Below, piece after piece: positions 35,246 to 43,917 of a stretch of 64,000 nucleotides of DNA. Where the stretch lies: assembly GCF_004331155.1 (NCBI RefSeq), contig NZ_SJNZ01000001.1:124001-188000 (forward strand). The letters run 5' to 3'. The stretch's first letter is position 1; the number at the start of each line of letters is the position of its first letter. Origin of the DNA: Acinetobacter terrestris (GTDB taxonomy: Bacteria > Pseudomonadota > Gammaproteobacteria > Pseudomonadales > Moraxellaceae). The position numbers and the translations under genes are program-made. The notes under the pieces are model-generated. The model made no database searches. It had not been told where the DNA came from and was given only the letters and a program-made list of their open reading frames with translations.

Positions 35246-37042
35246 TTATTTTTTAAAGCGGCGTATACCCACCAGTCCCAATACTGCAAATAAGCCGAAC
35301 AATCCCAATGCCCCACCCGAGGTTTTTACAGATTTATCTTCAAATTCATTGTTGGGTTCTTGCACCATGTAGGCTTCTAGCACTATATATTTTTTATTTT
35401 CATTGAAATGCGTCGATGACGTGACAATTTGTAGATTAAAAATATCCGCACCATGCCAATTACCATTTGGGGTATAGACCAAGTTACCATCAATATCCAA
35501 AGTCAATGTTCCTTTCGACTTTGTCAGCGTTTGATCGATATAAGCACAGCCGTCTTGCCAATCACCGCCTGCTGGGTTTTTCATTTTAAGCAAGCTTTCG
35601 CATTTTTCTTTTGGATATAAGTCACTGTCACCCAAGTATTCTAAAATATTTAGCTTAGCAACTTCGCCTACTTTTAAATCTTGTCCAATACGAGACTTAG
35701 AGATCGGTACAACAATTTCAATCGCGCCGCGGTCACACCAGCTATTATCTATAGTTCGATTTTTATTACGTTGATCCATGGTCTCACAGACCAATTGCGT
35801 ACTGTCTGCGGACAAGTCAAGACGACCTTTATTCAAGATCAAGGTATCAAACATATTTTTAGCGGTGAGTAAAATACGCGGGCGGATATAACCCAAGAAT
35901 GTATCTTTCGGCGTGCTATATGGGCACAGTAAAGCATCTGGATCTTCCATTAATGATTTACAACTGCCTTCACTGCTGTTACTGGCAAAAAGTTTGCTAC
36001 CAGTCCAAAATTCATTTGGATATTTGGCATCGCCACTCTTACATTCTGTGCCAACCAAATTGTTTTGTAATAAGGTTTTATCATCTGAGTTAAATTGGCA
36101 ATTCGTACCGCTACCATTTCCCACCACAATACTGTTGGCAAGATAACCGTAGCCTTCTTTTGAATCGAATTGTACCCCCGCCTTATTGCCTGCAATCGTC
36201 ACATTATTTACAGCAATACCATCACGGATATTGATGATATAACCACTATTATTTAAAAATGTACTATTGCTGAGTTTATTTATATTCTTATCGTTTAGCA
36301 GAGTGACATCAGCAATGGCTTTTTCACTAAAAATATTAGCAGCACCTGAAGTTGTATTGTTGTTTTTAAATACGACACTACTCAATCTAAATGCCGGTCG
36401 TTGACTATATAAAACTGCACCCGTGACGGCTGTATTGTTTTCCACAATACTATCAGTGATAGATACTTCGCTAACATAGTTTTGTGTTGCACTACTCTCA
36501 CCAACATTATAAATTGCGCCACCTAAGCGTGCGTTACCACCCGACAATTTGACGTATTGCAAGACTAAACGTTCATTGTTATAAAAAATTCCGCCTTTAT
36601 CAGCACAAACACTCTTATTACAGCCTTCAAAACTCACTTCCTTGATGGTAATCAAAGCTAGGTCTTTCGGATCATGGTCAATATTGAAAATTTGATCTTT
36701 GCCCGTCATTTTAATGATGGCATTATTCAAGCCCGGAACTGCATCTTCAGTCACGGTGGTGTCATAATATGTTTTTAAGGCCAGACTAGCTTTCACATCA
36801 ACTTTAGCATTGAGGGTATAGGTTTTTTGTTTGTCTAATAGAATCGTTGACAAAGCATTTTTACCCCCACAGCCCATATAGCCTGCTTCAGGCATGCCTT
36901 TATTGACATATTCAATGGCTTCTCGCAATGAACATTCACTATCATCTTTGGTAATATCATCTGTAATGGTGACAGTGATTTCTGCACTATAAGCATGTCC
37001 TGCTAGACACAGCATCCCTATGCCTATGCTCCGTTTGAGCAT
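35246..37042 (-). CDS. CSLREA-domain secreted protein with GlyGly-CTERM tail (2)
   Basis: 598 aa from the ATG at 37042, preceded by AAGGAG at 7 nt; the frame extends 45 nt further up but with no ribosome site. A signal peptide ends AGHAYSA, then SECSLREAIEYVNKG, a beta-helix-like middle, a GNWHGADIFNLQIV-type bacterial Ig/cadherin-like piece, and a tail TSGGALGLFGLFAVLGLVGI-RRFKK. It has the same architecture as the downstream protein, 15 bp away. Acinetobacter is known to carry GlyGly-CTERM 'rhombotarget' proteins of this type. No rhomboid protease gene lies in this window. Confidence 0.82.
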   Translation of the reverse strand: MLKRSIGIGMLCLAGHAYSAEITVTITDDITKDDSECSLREAIEYVNKGMPEAGYMGCGGKNALSTILLDKQKTYTLNAKVDVKASLALKTYYDTTVTEDAVPGLNNAIIKMTGKDQIFNIDHDPKDLALITIKEVSFEGCNKSVCADKGGIFYNNERLVLQYVKLSGGNARLGGAIYNVGESSATQNYVSEVSITDSIVENNTAVTGAVLYSQRPAFRLSSVVFKNNNTTSGAANIFSEKAIADVTLLNDKNINKLSNSTFLNNSGYIINIRDGIAVNNVTIAGNKAGVQFDSKEGYGYLANSIVVGNGSGTNCQFNSDDKTLLQNNLVGTECKSGDAKYPNEFWTGSKLFASNSSEGSCKSLMEDPDALLCPYSTPKDTFLGYIRPRILLTAKNMFDTLILNKGRLDLSADSTQLVCETMDQRNKNRTIDNSWCDRGAIEIVVPISKSRIGQDLKVGEVAKLNILEYLGDSDLYPKEKCESLLKMKNPAGGDWQDGCAYIDQTLTKSKGTLTLDIDGNLVYTPNGNWHGADIFNLQIVTSSTHFNENKKYIVLEAYMVQEPNNEFEDKSVKTSGGALGLFGLFAVLGLVGIRRFKK

Positions 37043-37159
37043 ACCTTTCTCCTTATATTCTTTTATCTTTTTATTCTGAAATTGCATGTTCCCTGCAATT
37101 GCGAATTATTTTGCTGTACTTTGTCACAGCTAGAGTAATTACTCAAGATTTTTTATTGT

Positions 37160-37864
37160 TTACCGATATTCATCAATTAATGCATAAATTTGTCTTAAAT
37201 TTGCATGACTGATTTTTGTTTTTTCACCTTTTAACAGCTGGATTAATTGTTCTAGAGTTTGTAATAAAATAGAAGTTTGATGAGGCCCATGCAGCAACAA
37301 ATAATCGATAATTTGTTGATCAATGTGAATTCCTCGACGTGTTAATACGGATGTGACTAGCGCATAACGATCTGCATATAAACTCCCTGTCGGCACTTTA
37401 ACGCTCACCGCTTGAGTCAAACGTGACTGTAAATCCGGAAGTTCAAGTTTCAATTCAATAGGTGCAACACGAGAAGAGAAAACTAACTGCCCTCCGCCTT
37501 CATTATTATAATTAATTAAATGAAATACTGCTTTCTGCCAATGTGGAACACCACTGATGGCTTCGATATCATCCAATGCCACAAGGTCATATTGATCTAA
37601 TGAGGTAATGGCTTCAGTTGGCGCATCAAGCAATTCCAGTAATGAGACTTGAATTGCAGACTTGCCAACCTCTAAGTAAGAATCGCAAATAGCAGAAAGC
37701 AAGTGACTCTTACCAGAACCTGCACCACCGTACACATAAAAACGGTTTATTAGACCGGCATGAAGCTGTCGGACTGCATCAATTACATGGCCCCAGCTTG
37801 GACCCGAAAAATCACTAATTCGGGCATCCAGTTGAGGTTCTATATCTAATTGCAGTTGACGCAT
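37160..37864 (-). CDS. hda: DnaA regulatory inactivator Hda
   Basis: A DnaA-like AAA+ protein of 234 aa that, bound to the DNA sliding clamp, stimulates DnaA-ATP hydrolysis. It starts with the clamp-binding peptide QLQLDI (residues 3-8). Walker A is GGAGSGKSH (46-54), Walker B LVALDDIEAI, followed by the FSSRVAP sensor region. It lacks the DnaA DNA-binding domain IV. It lies 15 bp after perM on the same strand, as in Pseudomonas and Acinetobacter. Confidence 0.92.
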   Translation of the reverse strand: MRQLQLDIEPQLDARISDFSGPSWGHVIDAVRQLHAGLINRFYVYGGAGSGKSHLLSAICDSYLEVGKSAIQVSLLELLDAPTEAITSLDQYDLVALDDIEAISGVPHWQKAVFHLINYNNEGGGQLVFSSRVAPIELKLELPDLQSRLTQAVSVKVPTGSLYADRYALVTSVLTRRGIHIDQQIIDYLLLHGPHQTSILLQTLEQLIQLLKGEKTKISHANLRQIYALIDEYR

Positions 37865-37879
37865 ATATGTGTTTTGACC

Positions 37880-39100
37880 TTAGGGTTCTTTATTGTCTAT
37901 CAATTCAATCTTACTCGATTTTTCAGCATCTTGCAGACTTTTTGATTCTTGATTTTTCAGCTCAATATCAACATCTACTTGATCCGCCTTAAACGAAATT
38001 GATCCTGCTCCCGCCTCTTGTATAACTACAGGAGATTGCCCATAGATACGGCTCTTTTCATAACAGTCACGTGCATGGCGTAACAGCACGACAATAATCG
38101 CAGCAACCGGTAAAGCAATCAACATACCCAAGAAACCAGCAAGCTGTGCACCTGCCAATACCGCAAAAACCACTGCCACTGGAGATAAACCAATTTTATC
38201 ACCGAGTAAAAAAGGTTGCAGAACATAGCCTTCAACGGCCTGGCCAACCATGAACACCACACCCACCAACACCAGTTGCATCCAATCAATACCAAACTGG
38301 AATAGTGTTGCAATTACAGCAGCTATCATCCCAACAGCAAATCCCAAATAGGGGATAATACTGGCCAGTCCCGCAACCATCCCAATAATCAGCCCTATTT
38401 CAAGACCAATGATTTGCAAGCCAACTGCATACACCGTACCGAGCAGGAACATCACCAAAAACTGACCTTTCACGAAGGCGCCTAATACGCTGTGACATTC
38501 ACCCACAATATGTAAAGTACTTTTCTCATAAGGGCGAGGAATTAAACGACGCATATTATCGAGCATACGATCCCAATCTAACAGGAAATAGAATGCAATA
38601 ATGGGGATCAGAACAACCGTTCCGCCAATCTGGATGAAATTCAACCCTGATTGCGCAACTTTTAACAGCATGGCCTGAATACTATCTGCGCTATAATTGG
38701 TCTGAATATATTCCATGACCACAGTCGACATTTGCTGCGTATCGATTTCCATCGGCTCGACACTAAAAGTTTGCGAGACCCAAGGCAAGAAAGTGTAATT
38801 TAACCAGTGAATTCCTGCTGGAATACTGTCTCGCGCATACATCAACTGTTGCCAAACCAGTGGTACCAGATACCACATGGCCAAAGTCAGAACCACACCA
38901 ATGCCAATAAAAACAATACTAATAGCCAACCAGCGCGGCAAACCGATCTTATGAATTTTATCCACTAACGGGCTAAATAAATAAGCCACCAAAAATGCAG
39001 CGACAAAAGGCAATACCACGGGTTTAAGCAGATACAAAACCCAAAGGATTAATGCAATTCCTGAGAGTATAAAAATGCGACGTAAGGTACGATCCACCAT
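37880..39100 (-). CDS. AI-2E family transporter / PerM-like permease
   Basis: 406 aa with about eight transmembrane segments and the family signature VVLIPIIAFYFLLDWDRM, GLASIIPYLGFAVGMIAAVI, and KIGLSPVAVVFAVLAGAQLAG. Members move autoinducer-2 or ions; the substrate here is unknown. A charged cytoplasmic tail follows. It is transcribed toward hda and diverges from purM with a 134-bp gap. Confidence 0.88.
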   Translation of the reverse strand: MVDRTLRRIFILSGIALILWVLYLLKPVVLPFVAAFLVAYLFSPLVDKIHKIGLPRWLAISIVFIGIGVVLTLAMWYLVPLVWQQLMYARDSIPAGIHWLNYTFLPWVSQTFSVEPMEIDTQQMSTVVMEYIQTNYSADSIQAMLLKVAQSGLNFIQIGGTVVLIPIIAFYFLLDWDRMLDNMRRLIPRPYEKSTLHIVGECHSVLGAFVKGQFLVMFLLGTVYAVGLQIIGLEIGLIIGMVAGLASIIPYLGFAVGMIAAVIATLFQFGIDWMQLVLVGVVFMVGQAVEGYVLQPFLLGDKIGLSPVAVVFAVLAGAQLAGFLGMLIALPVAAIIVVLLRHARDCYEKSRIYGQSPVVIQEAGAGSISFKADQVDVDIELKNQESKSLQDAEKSSKIELIDNKEP

Positions 39101-39202
39101 GCAAATTCGCCTTTTTTTGGTTTATTCGTTATAGAAAGTAAAATATTTGAATAAAGATAGCATTTTAGCGCATAAATAACATAAGAGTTTCGTATATTCG
39201 GG

Positions 39203-39208
39203 TATAAT
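39203..39208 (+). promoter_or_regulatory. Possible -10 box of the purM promoter
   Basis: TATAAT at 39203-39208, 27 bp before the purM ATG; no strong -35 match upstream. The leader would be very short. Confidence 0.35.
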
Positions 39209-39234
39209 CGCCGCGCGAATGCGGAGACTTCATT

Positions 39235-40302
39235 ATGAGCAACTCAACTTCCCCAAACACTGGTTTAAGCTATAAAGATGCGGGTGTCGACATTGAAGCG
39301 GGCGACGCACTTGTCGATCGAATCAAATCTGTCGCTAAGCGTACCTCACGTCCTGAAGTTATGGGCGGATTAGGCGGCTTCGGCGCTCTTTGTAAAATCC
39401 CTAAAGGTTATGAAGAACCTGTTCTCGTATCTGGCACAGATGGTGTTGGTACAAAATTACGTTTAGCACTCAATTTGAACCGTCATGACACGATTGGTCA
39501 AGACTTGGTTGCAATGTGTGTAAACGATCTTATTGTATGTGGTGCTGAACCATTATTCTTCCTCGACTATTATGCAACTGGACACTTAAATGTGGACGTT
39601 GCTGCAAATGTCGTGACAGGTATTGGTGCAGGTTGTGAGCTTGCAGGCTGTGCATTGGTTGGCGGTGAAACTGCTGAGATGCCAGGTATGTATGAAGGTG
39701 AAGATTACGACCTTGCAGGCTTCTGCGTAGGTGTAGTTGAGCAAAGCAAAATTATTGATGGAACCAAAGTTAAAGCTGGTGACGTATTGATTGGTGTAGC
39801 GTCTTCAGGTGCACATTCAAACGGTTACTCTTTACTTCGTAAAATTTTAGACGTGAAAAACGTTGATTTAACACAAATCGTGGATGGTCGCCCACTTGCC
39901 GATGTGGCAATGGAACCTACACGCATTTATGTAAAACCATTGCTTGAATTGTGCAAACAAGTTGATGTCCACGCTATGGCGCACATCACAGGTGGTGGTT
40001 TACCGGGTAACTTACCTCGCGTACTTCCAAACGGTGCTCAGGCTGTCGTGAATGAAGCGTCTTGGGAATGGCCAAAATTGTTCAAACTTCTTCAACGTGA
40101 AGGCGGTGTTGAACAACATGAAATGTATCGTACATTTAACTGTGGCGTAGGCATGGTGATTGTTGTTGATGCGCAAGATGCTGACAAAACTGTTGAATTG
40201 TTAACAAGTCTTGGCGAAAAAGCATGGACAATGGGTCATATCCAGGACAATGCTGAATCTGTTGCCGGCGCTGATGAAAAGATTCGCGTAATTTTTGCAT
40301 AA
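39235..40302 (+). CDS. purM: Phosphoribosylformylglycinamidine cyclo-ligase PurM
   Basis: Fifth step of purine synthesis, closing FGAM to AIR with ATP. The 355-aa protein has [46 protein letters not shown] and [16 protein letters not shown], all characteristic. purN follows 10 bp later, so both form an operon. purL, the preceding step, lies elsewhere in this window in its own unit. Confidence 0.97.
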   Translation: MSNSTSPNTGLSYKDAGVDIEAGDALVDRIKSVAKRTSRPEVMGGLGGFGALCKIPKGYEEPVLVSGTDGVGTKLRLALNLNRHDTIGQDLVAMCVNDLIVCGAEPLFFLDYYATGHLNVDVAANVVTGIGAGCELAGCALVGGETAEMPGMYEGEDYDLAGFCVGVVEQSKIIDGTKVKAGDVLIGVASSGAHSNGYSLLRKILDVKNVDLTQIVDGRPLADVAMEPTRIYVKPLLELCKQVDVHAMAHITGGGLPGNLPRVLPNGAQAVVNEASWEWPKLFKLLQREGGVEQHEMYRTFNCGVGMVIVVDAQDADKTVELLTSLGEKAWTMGHIQDNAESVAGADEKIRVIFA

Positions 40303-40312
40303 AGAACCGCAC

Positions 40313-40942
40313 ATGACCAAAATTGCTGTCCTCGTTTCAGGCAGTGGAAGTAACTTGCAAGCCCTGATTGATGCCAATCTGTCAGGTCAAATTGTTGGGG
40401 TCATTTCCAATAAGCCTGAAGCTTATGCTTTAGAACGTGCGAAAAAAGCAGGGATTCAAACCGCTGTTATTGAACACAAACAATATCCAAACCGTGAAGC
40501 TTTTGATGATGTGATGCATCAACAATTGCTGGACTGGAATGTGGATTTGGTAGTTCTTGCAGGCTTTATGCGCATTTTAAGTGCCAAGTTTGTCAAAGCA
40601 TGGGAAGGGAAAATGCTCAACATTCACCCTTCTCTGTTGCCGAACTACAAAGGCATGCATACCCATCAACGGGTACTTAACACCGGTGATGTCTTGCATG
40701 GCTGTACAGTTCACTATGTGACTGCTGAGCTGGATGCCGGTCAGGCGCTTGCTCAAGGTCTGCTAAAAGTAAATGTGCATGATGATGTAAATACTTTGGC
40801 CGATCGCGTCCATGTACTTGAACACGTCATCTACCCGCAAGTGGTGGAATGGATTTGTTCAGGAACAATTCGGCATACTGAGCAAGGTGTGTTGTACCGT
40901 GGTCAAGCGATGCAGGAACCAGTTCAATTTTGTAAGTTTTAA
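40313..40942 (+). CDS. purN: Phosphoribosylglycinamide formyltransferase PurN
   Basis: Formyl-tetrahydrofolate-dependent third step of purine synthesis. 209 aa from the ATG at 40313 (MTKIAVLVSGSGSNLQALID). The catalytic Asn-His-Asp set is visible in MLNIHPSLLPNYKGMHTHQR and TAELDAGQAL. An earlier in-frame ATG inside the end of purM is less likely, as the typical protein starts TKIAVLVSG. Confidence 0.95.
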   Translation: MTKIAVLVSGSGSNLQALIDANLSGQIVGVISNKPEAYALERAKKAGIQTAVIEHKQYPNREAFDDVMHQQLLDWNVDLVVLAGFMRILSAKFVKAWEGKMLNIHPSLLPNYKGMHTHQRVLNTGDVLHGCTVHYVTAELDAGQALAQGLLKVNVHDDVNTLADRVHVLEHVIYPQVVEWICSGTIRHTEQGVLYRGQAMQEPVQFCKF

Positions 40943-40959
40943 ACCGAATTTTATGCAAT

Positions 40960-40988
40960 AAAAAACGCATCCCAGGATGCGTTTTTTA
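40960..40988. terminator. Terminator between purN and the convergent hydrolase
   Basis: AAAAAACGCATCC-CA-GGATGCGTTTTTT perfect stem with A and T tracts. Confidence 0.88.
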
Positions 40989-41007
40989 TTTGTGAAAAAT
41001 ATGATAA

Positions 41008-41808
41008 TTAAGCTGGTGTTTGAATCAGCTGTTTGACCAAGTTAACTACTTCAACCGGATGTTCCAGCGGGAACATATGTCCGCCTTTAAATACTTCAAA
41101 AGGAATATCAAATTTCTTCTGAACTTGTTGTGGAAACTTGCGTGCCAGAAAAGGTCCCTTCTCAGCCACCACCAAATGTACAGGCACCTGTGGCTTAACT
41201 TGAGGCAACCACCAGAGCGATGGATTGGTTCTAAAGATATTAACCTCATCCATTTTAGGAATGGTCAGCTCTACGCCACCACGCAATGGATCATCCTTCA
41301 AGGCATGATCGATATAGGCCTGAAAACAGTCTGCTTCAAAGTGCTGGTAAAAACCTTTGGGTCTTAATAGTTCTGCAGCCTGTTCACGAGATTGCCAATG
41401 ATCGCGACGGCGTTTGGACAAACCTGCCGGAGACATTTTGTCCAGTGCTTTGAGCTTAAACAGCTTCGCCACATGTAAGGCAAAAGCCTCCTTGCCCATG
41501 ATCATTGGTGGGTCAAGCATGATCACCTGACTAAACAGCTCAGGGCGTTTTAATGCCGCCTGAAAGGTCAGCACAGAACCCAGTGAATGCCCAAGTCCGA
41601 TCACTGGACGACCGTGGGCTTGACGTACAATACTGTCAATGACTTGATTGGTCAGGCTGTGCCAATGGTTATCAATGGGATAGCGTTTATCCGGCCCAAG
41701 CAGTGGTACATAAATAACATCGTATTCATCTTTGAGTAAATCAAATAGCTTTTGGTAGACTTTTGATGGCACGCCATTGGCGTGCGCAAAATGGATCAGT
41801 GGCTTCAT
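41008..41808 (-). CDS. Alpha/beta hydrolase
   Basis: 266 aa. Nucleophile elbow GLGHSLGSVLTF, an HANG oxyanion-type motif at the start (IHFAHANGVPSKVY), and a terminal histidine in FKGGHMFPLEHP. Its ATG overlaps the sppA stop by ATGA, so it is translated together with sppA. The substrate is unknown; a lipid or ester target is plausible given the partner. Confidence 0.82.
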   Translation of the reverse strand: MKPLIHFAHANGVPSKVYQKLFDLLKDEYDVIYVPLLGPDKRYPIDNHWHSLTNQVIDSIVRQAHGRPVIGLGHSLGSVLTFQAALKRPELFSQVIMLDPPMIMGKEAFALHVAKLFKLKALDKMSPAGLSKRRRDHWQSREQAAELLRPKGFYQHFEADCFQAYIDHALKDDPLRGGVELTIPKMDEVNIFRTNPSLWWLPQVKPQVPVHLVVAEKGPFLARKFPQQVQKKFDIPFEVFKGGHMFPLEHPVEVVNLVKQLIQTPA

Positions 41809-42830
41809 TGTAATTTGGTCGTTTGTTCAGATTGGACTTGTTGTGAAAGTGAAGTTGCAAAACCCTGACCAATCGCACTTCCCATACGGCCAAGTACAGA
41901 ATCGAAAGGACTATATTCAATGGTGTAATTGACTGCTTTTTCCAGTTTTAATTCGCGCTTCAACGTATTTAAGCTACCGGTACGATCTGCAATACCCAAT
42001 TTCACTGCCTGATCGCCAGTCCAGAATAAACCAGAGAAGATTGCCGGATCTTGAGATTTCAACTTCTTGCCACGACCCTGTTTTACCGCGTTAATAAAAT
42101 GATCATGTACATTATCAAGCACTCCTTGCACATGCGCTTTTTGTCCAGCATCAACCGGTTGAGTCATGGAAAGCAATGCTTTGTTTTCACCTGAAGTCAT
42201 GGTGCGGTCTTCTACACCAAGCTTTTGCATTAAGCTATTCACGCCGTAGTTCGGCATAATGACACCAATAGAACCGACCAGGCTGGATGGATTAACAATG
42301 ATTTCATCGGCAGCAGACGCGATGTAATACGCACCTGAGGCACCCGTATCACCAATCACGGCATAGAGTTTTTTACCGGCATGCTCTTTTTTCAAATATT
42401 GAATTTCTTGCCAGATTTCATCGGACTGAACCGGTGAGCCCCCTGGTGAGTTAATATTTAAAACGACAGCTTTACTCTGTTTGTTTTCAAAGGCTTTCTT
42501 CAATGCCTTGACTGTAGCAGTGCTATTGACACTTTGCTTGTCTGCGGCAATGGTGCCAATAATATCCACCACAGCAATATGCGAGCTGGTCGTTGCCGTT
42601 GCATCTGTGGATGAGGTACTGCAACTTTTCCCCAATACCACTAAAATAAACAGGATATAAGCAAAAGTTAGAAATTTAAAAAAGATTCCCCAACGACGTG
42701 CACGGCGCTGCTCTTCTACAGAGGCTAAAACGGCTTTTTCTAAAATATGCCATTCTTTGCCCGTGATATTTTGTGAGTTATGTGGTGTATTCTGAACTTC
42801 ATTTTCTGGTTTTGGCGGCCAATCGGACAT
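41805..42830 (-). CDS. sppA: S49 family signal peptide peptidase SppA
   Basis: Membrane serine protease that degrades cleaved signal peptides. The 341-aa (single-domain) form has a transmembrane anchor at about residues 49-68. The nucleophile serine is S165 in DTGASGAYYIASAADE, the likely catalytic lysine K217 in SGENKALL, and INSPGGSP is an additional family motif. This is shorter than the double-domain E. coli SppA and closer to the SohB/Bacillus type. The hydrolase gene follows with a 4-bp overlap. Confidence 0.88.
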   Translation of the reverse strand: MSDWPPKPENEVQNTPHNSQNITGKEWHILEKAVLASVEEQRRARRWGIFFKFLTFAYILFILVVLGKSCSTSSTDATATTSSHIAVVDIIGTIAADKQSVNSTATVKALKKAFENKQSKAVVLNINSPGGSPVQSDEIWQEIQYLKKEHAGKKLYAVIGDTGASGAYYIASAADEIIVNPSSLVGSIGVIMPNYGVNSLMQKLGVEDRTMTSGENKALLSMTQPVDAGQKAHVQGVLDNVHDHFINAVKQGRGKKLKSQDPAIFSGLFWTGDQAVKLGIADRTGSLNTLKRELKLEKAVNYTIEYSPFDSVLGRMGSAIGQGFATSLSQQVQSEQTTKLQ

Positions 42831-42960
42831 GCAAAATAATCCAAGGATGAGTTAAATTGAACTCATTATATACACTGAATCATAGAAATCTGCCTAAACA
42901 ATCTATTTTCGCCTATAATATTTGCACTTTTTGACTCTTTATATACATTGACGATAGGCA

Positions 42961-43917
42961 ATGACTGACAATACTCCAACGGATAGTACATACCGCTTAT
43001 TGAAATTCATAAGCCGGCAACCGATTCAAATTTCTAGATTCGTCGCTCGAATGTTAGCTGGGCTGGTCAATTTTCTAAAAATGTCAAAAACCTCAAATAC
43101 GATTCGCCTTAATCTTCAAATCGCTTTGCCAGAATTAAGCGCTGAACAACATGAGAAGATTATTCCAAAGGCGATTCATAACGAGCTAACTTCATATTTC
43201 GAATTTTTTAGTATCTGGGGTGCAGATAACACTAAAAATATTGCACGGATCCATTCAATTAGCGGTGAACAGCTACTTCATGAGGCACTCAAGGCACCTG
43301 AAGGTCTGGTACTGATTATCCCGCATTTTGGCACGTGGGAAATCATGAATGCCTATTTGGCTCAATTCACCCAAATGACCATTCTGTATAAACCGGTCAA
43401 AAATGAATCTGCCGATCAATTTGTACGTGCAGCCCGCAGTCGTGAACAAGCCCATTTGGTTCCAACCGATGAATCCGGGGTAAGACAAATTTTTAAGGCC
43501 TTAAAACAAGGCGGCACCACAGTAATTTTGCCAGACCACACTCCGAATATGGGTGGGGAAATGATTCCTTATTTTGGCATTCCGCTGGCCAGCAGTAATT
43601 TAAGCGCCAAACTGATTCAGAAAACCAAAGCCAAAACTTTATTTTTATATGCACTGCGGAATGACAATCAAGGTTTTGATATGCATATTGAGGCGATTGA
43701 TGAGCGTATTTACCAAGGCAATGCCAATCAGGGTACCGGGGTCATTTTAGCAGCCATCGAAAATTTAATCCGTCGTTATCCAGAACATTATCACTGGAGT
43801 TATAAGCGCTTTAAAGCCAATCCTGAACTAGATAGGGTTTATCATTTAAATACAGAAGAAGCGCTAAAACGGGTTGCCGAAGTTCGCGCGAAAGCAATTC
43901 AGCCCGAGATCGCTTAA
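42961..43917 (+). CDS. Lipid A biosynthesis acyltransferase (LpxL/LpxM family)
   Basis: Adds secondary acyl chains to lipid A at the inner membrane. The 318-aa protein has the catalytic HX4E motif in IIPHFGTWEIMNAYL, the PVKNESAD segment, and ILPDHTPNMGGEMIPYFG. It cannot be placed as LpxL or LpxM from sequence alone. TATAAT at 42914-42919 may be the -10 box. Its stop overlaps the convergent comEC stop by 4 bp, with no terminator between them. Confidence 0.88.
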   Translation: MTDNTPTDSTYRLLKFISRQPIQISRFVARMLAGLVNFLKMSKTSNTIRLNLQIALPELSAEQHEKIIPKAIHNELTSYFEFFSIWGADNTKNIARIHSISGEQLLHEALKAPEGLVLIIPHFGTWEIMNAYLAQFTQMTILYKPVKNESADQFVRAARSREQAHLVPTDESGVRQIFKALKQGGTTVILPDHTPNMGGEMIPYFGIPLASSNLSAKLIQKTKAKTLFLYALRNDNQGFDMHIEAIDERIYQGNANQGTGVILAAIENLIRRYPEHYHWSYKRFKANPELDRVYHLNTEEALKRVAEVRAKAIQPEIA

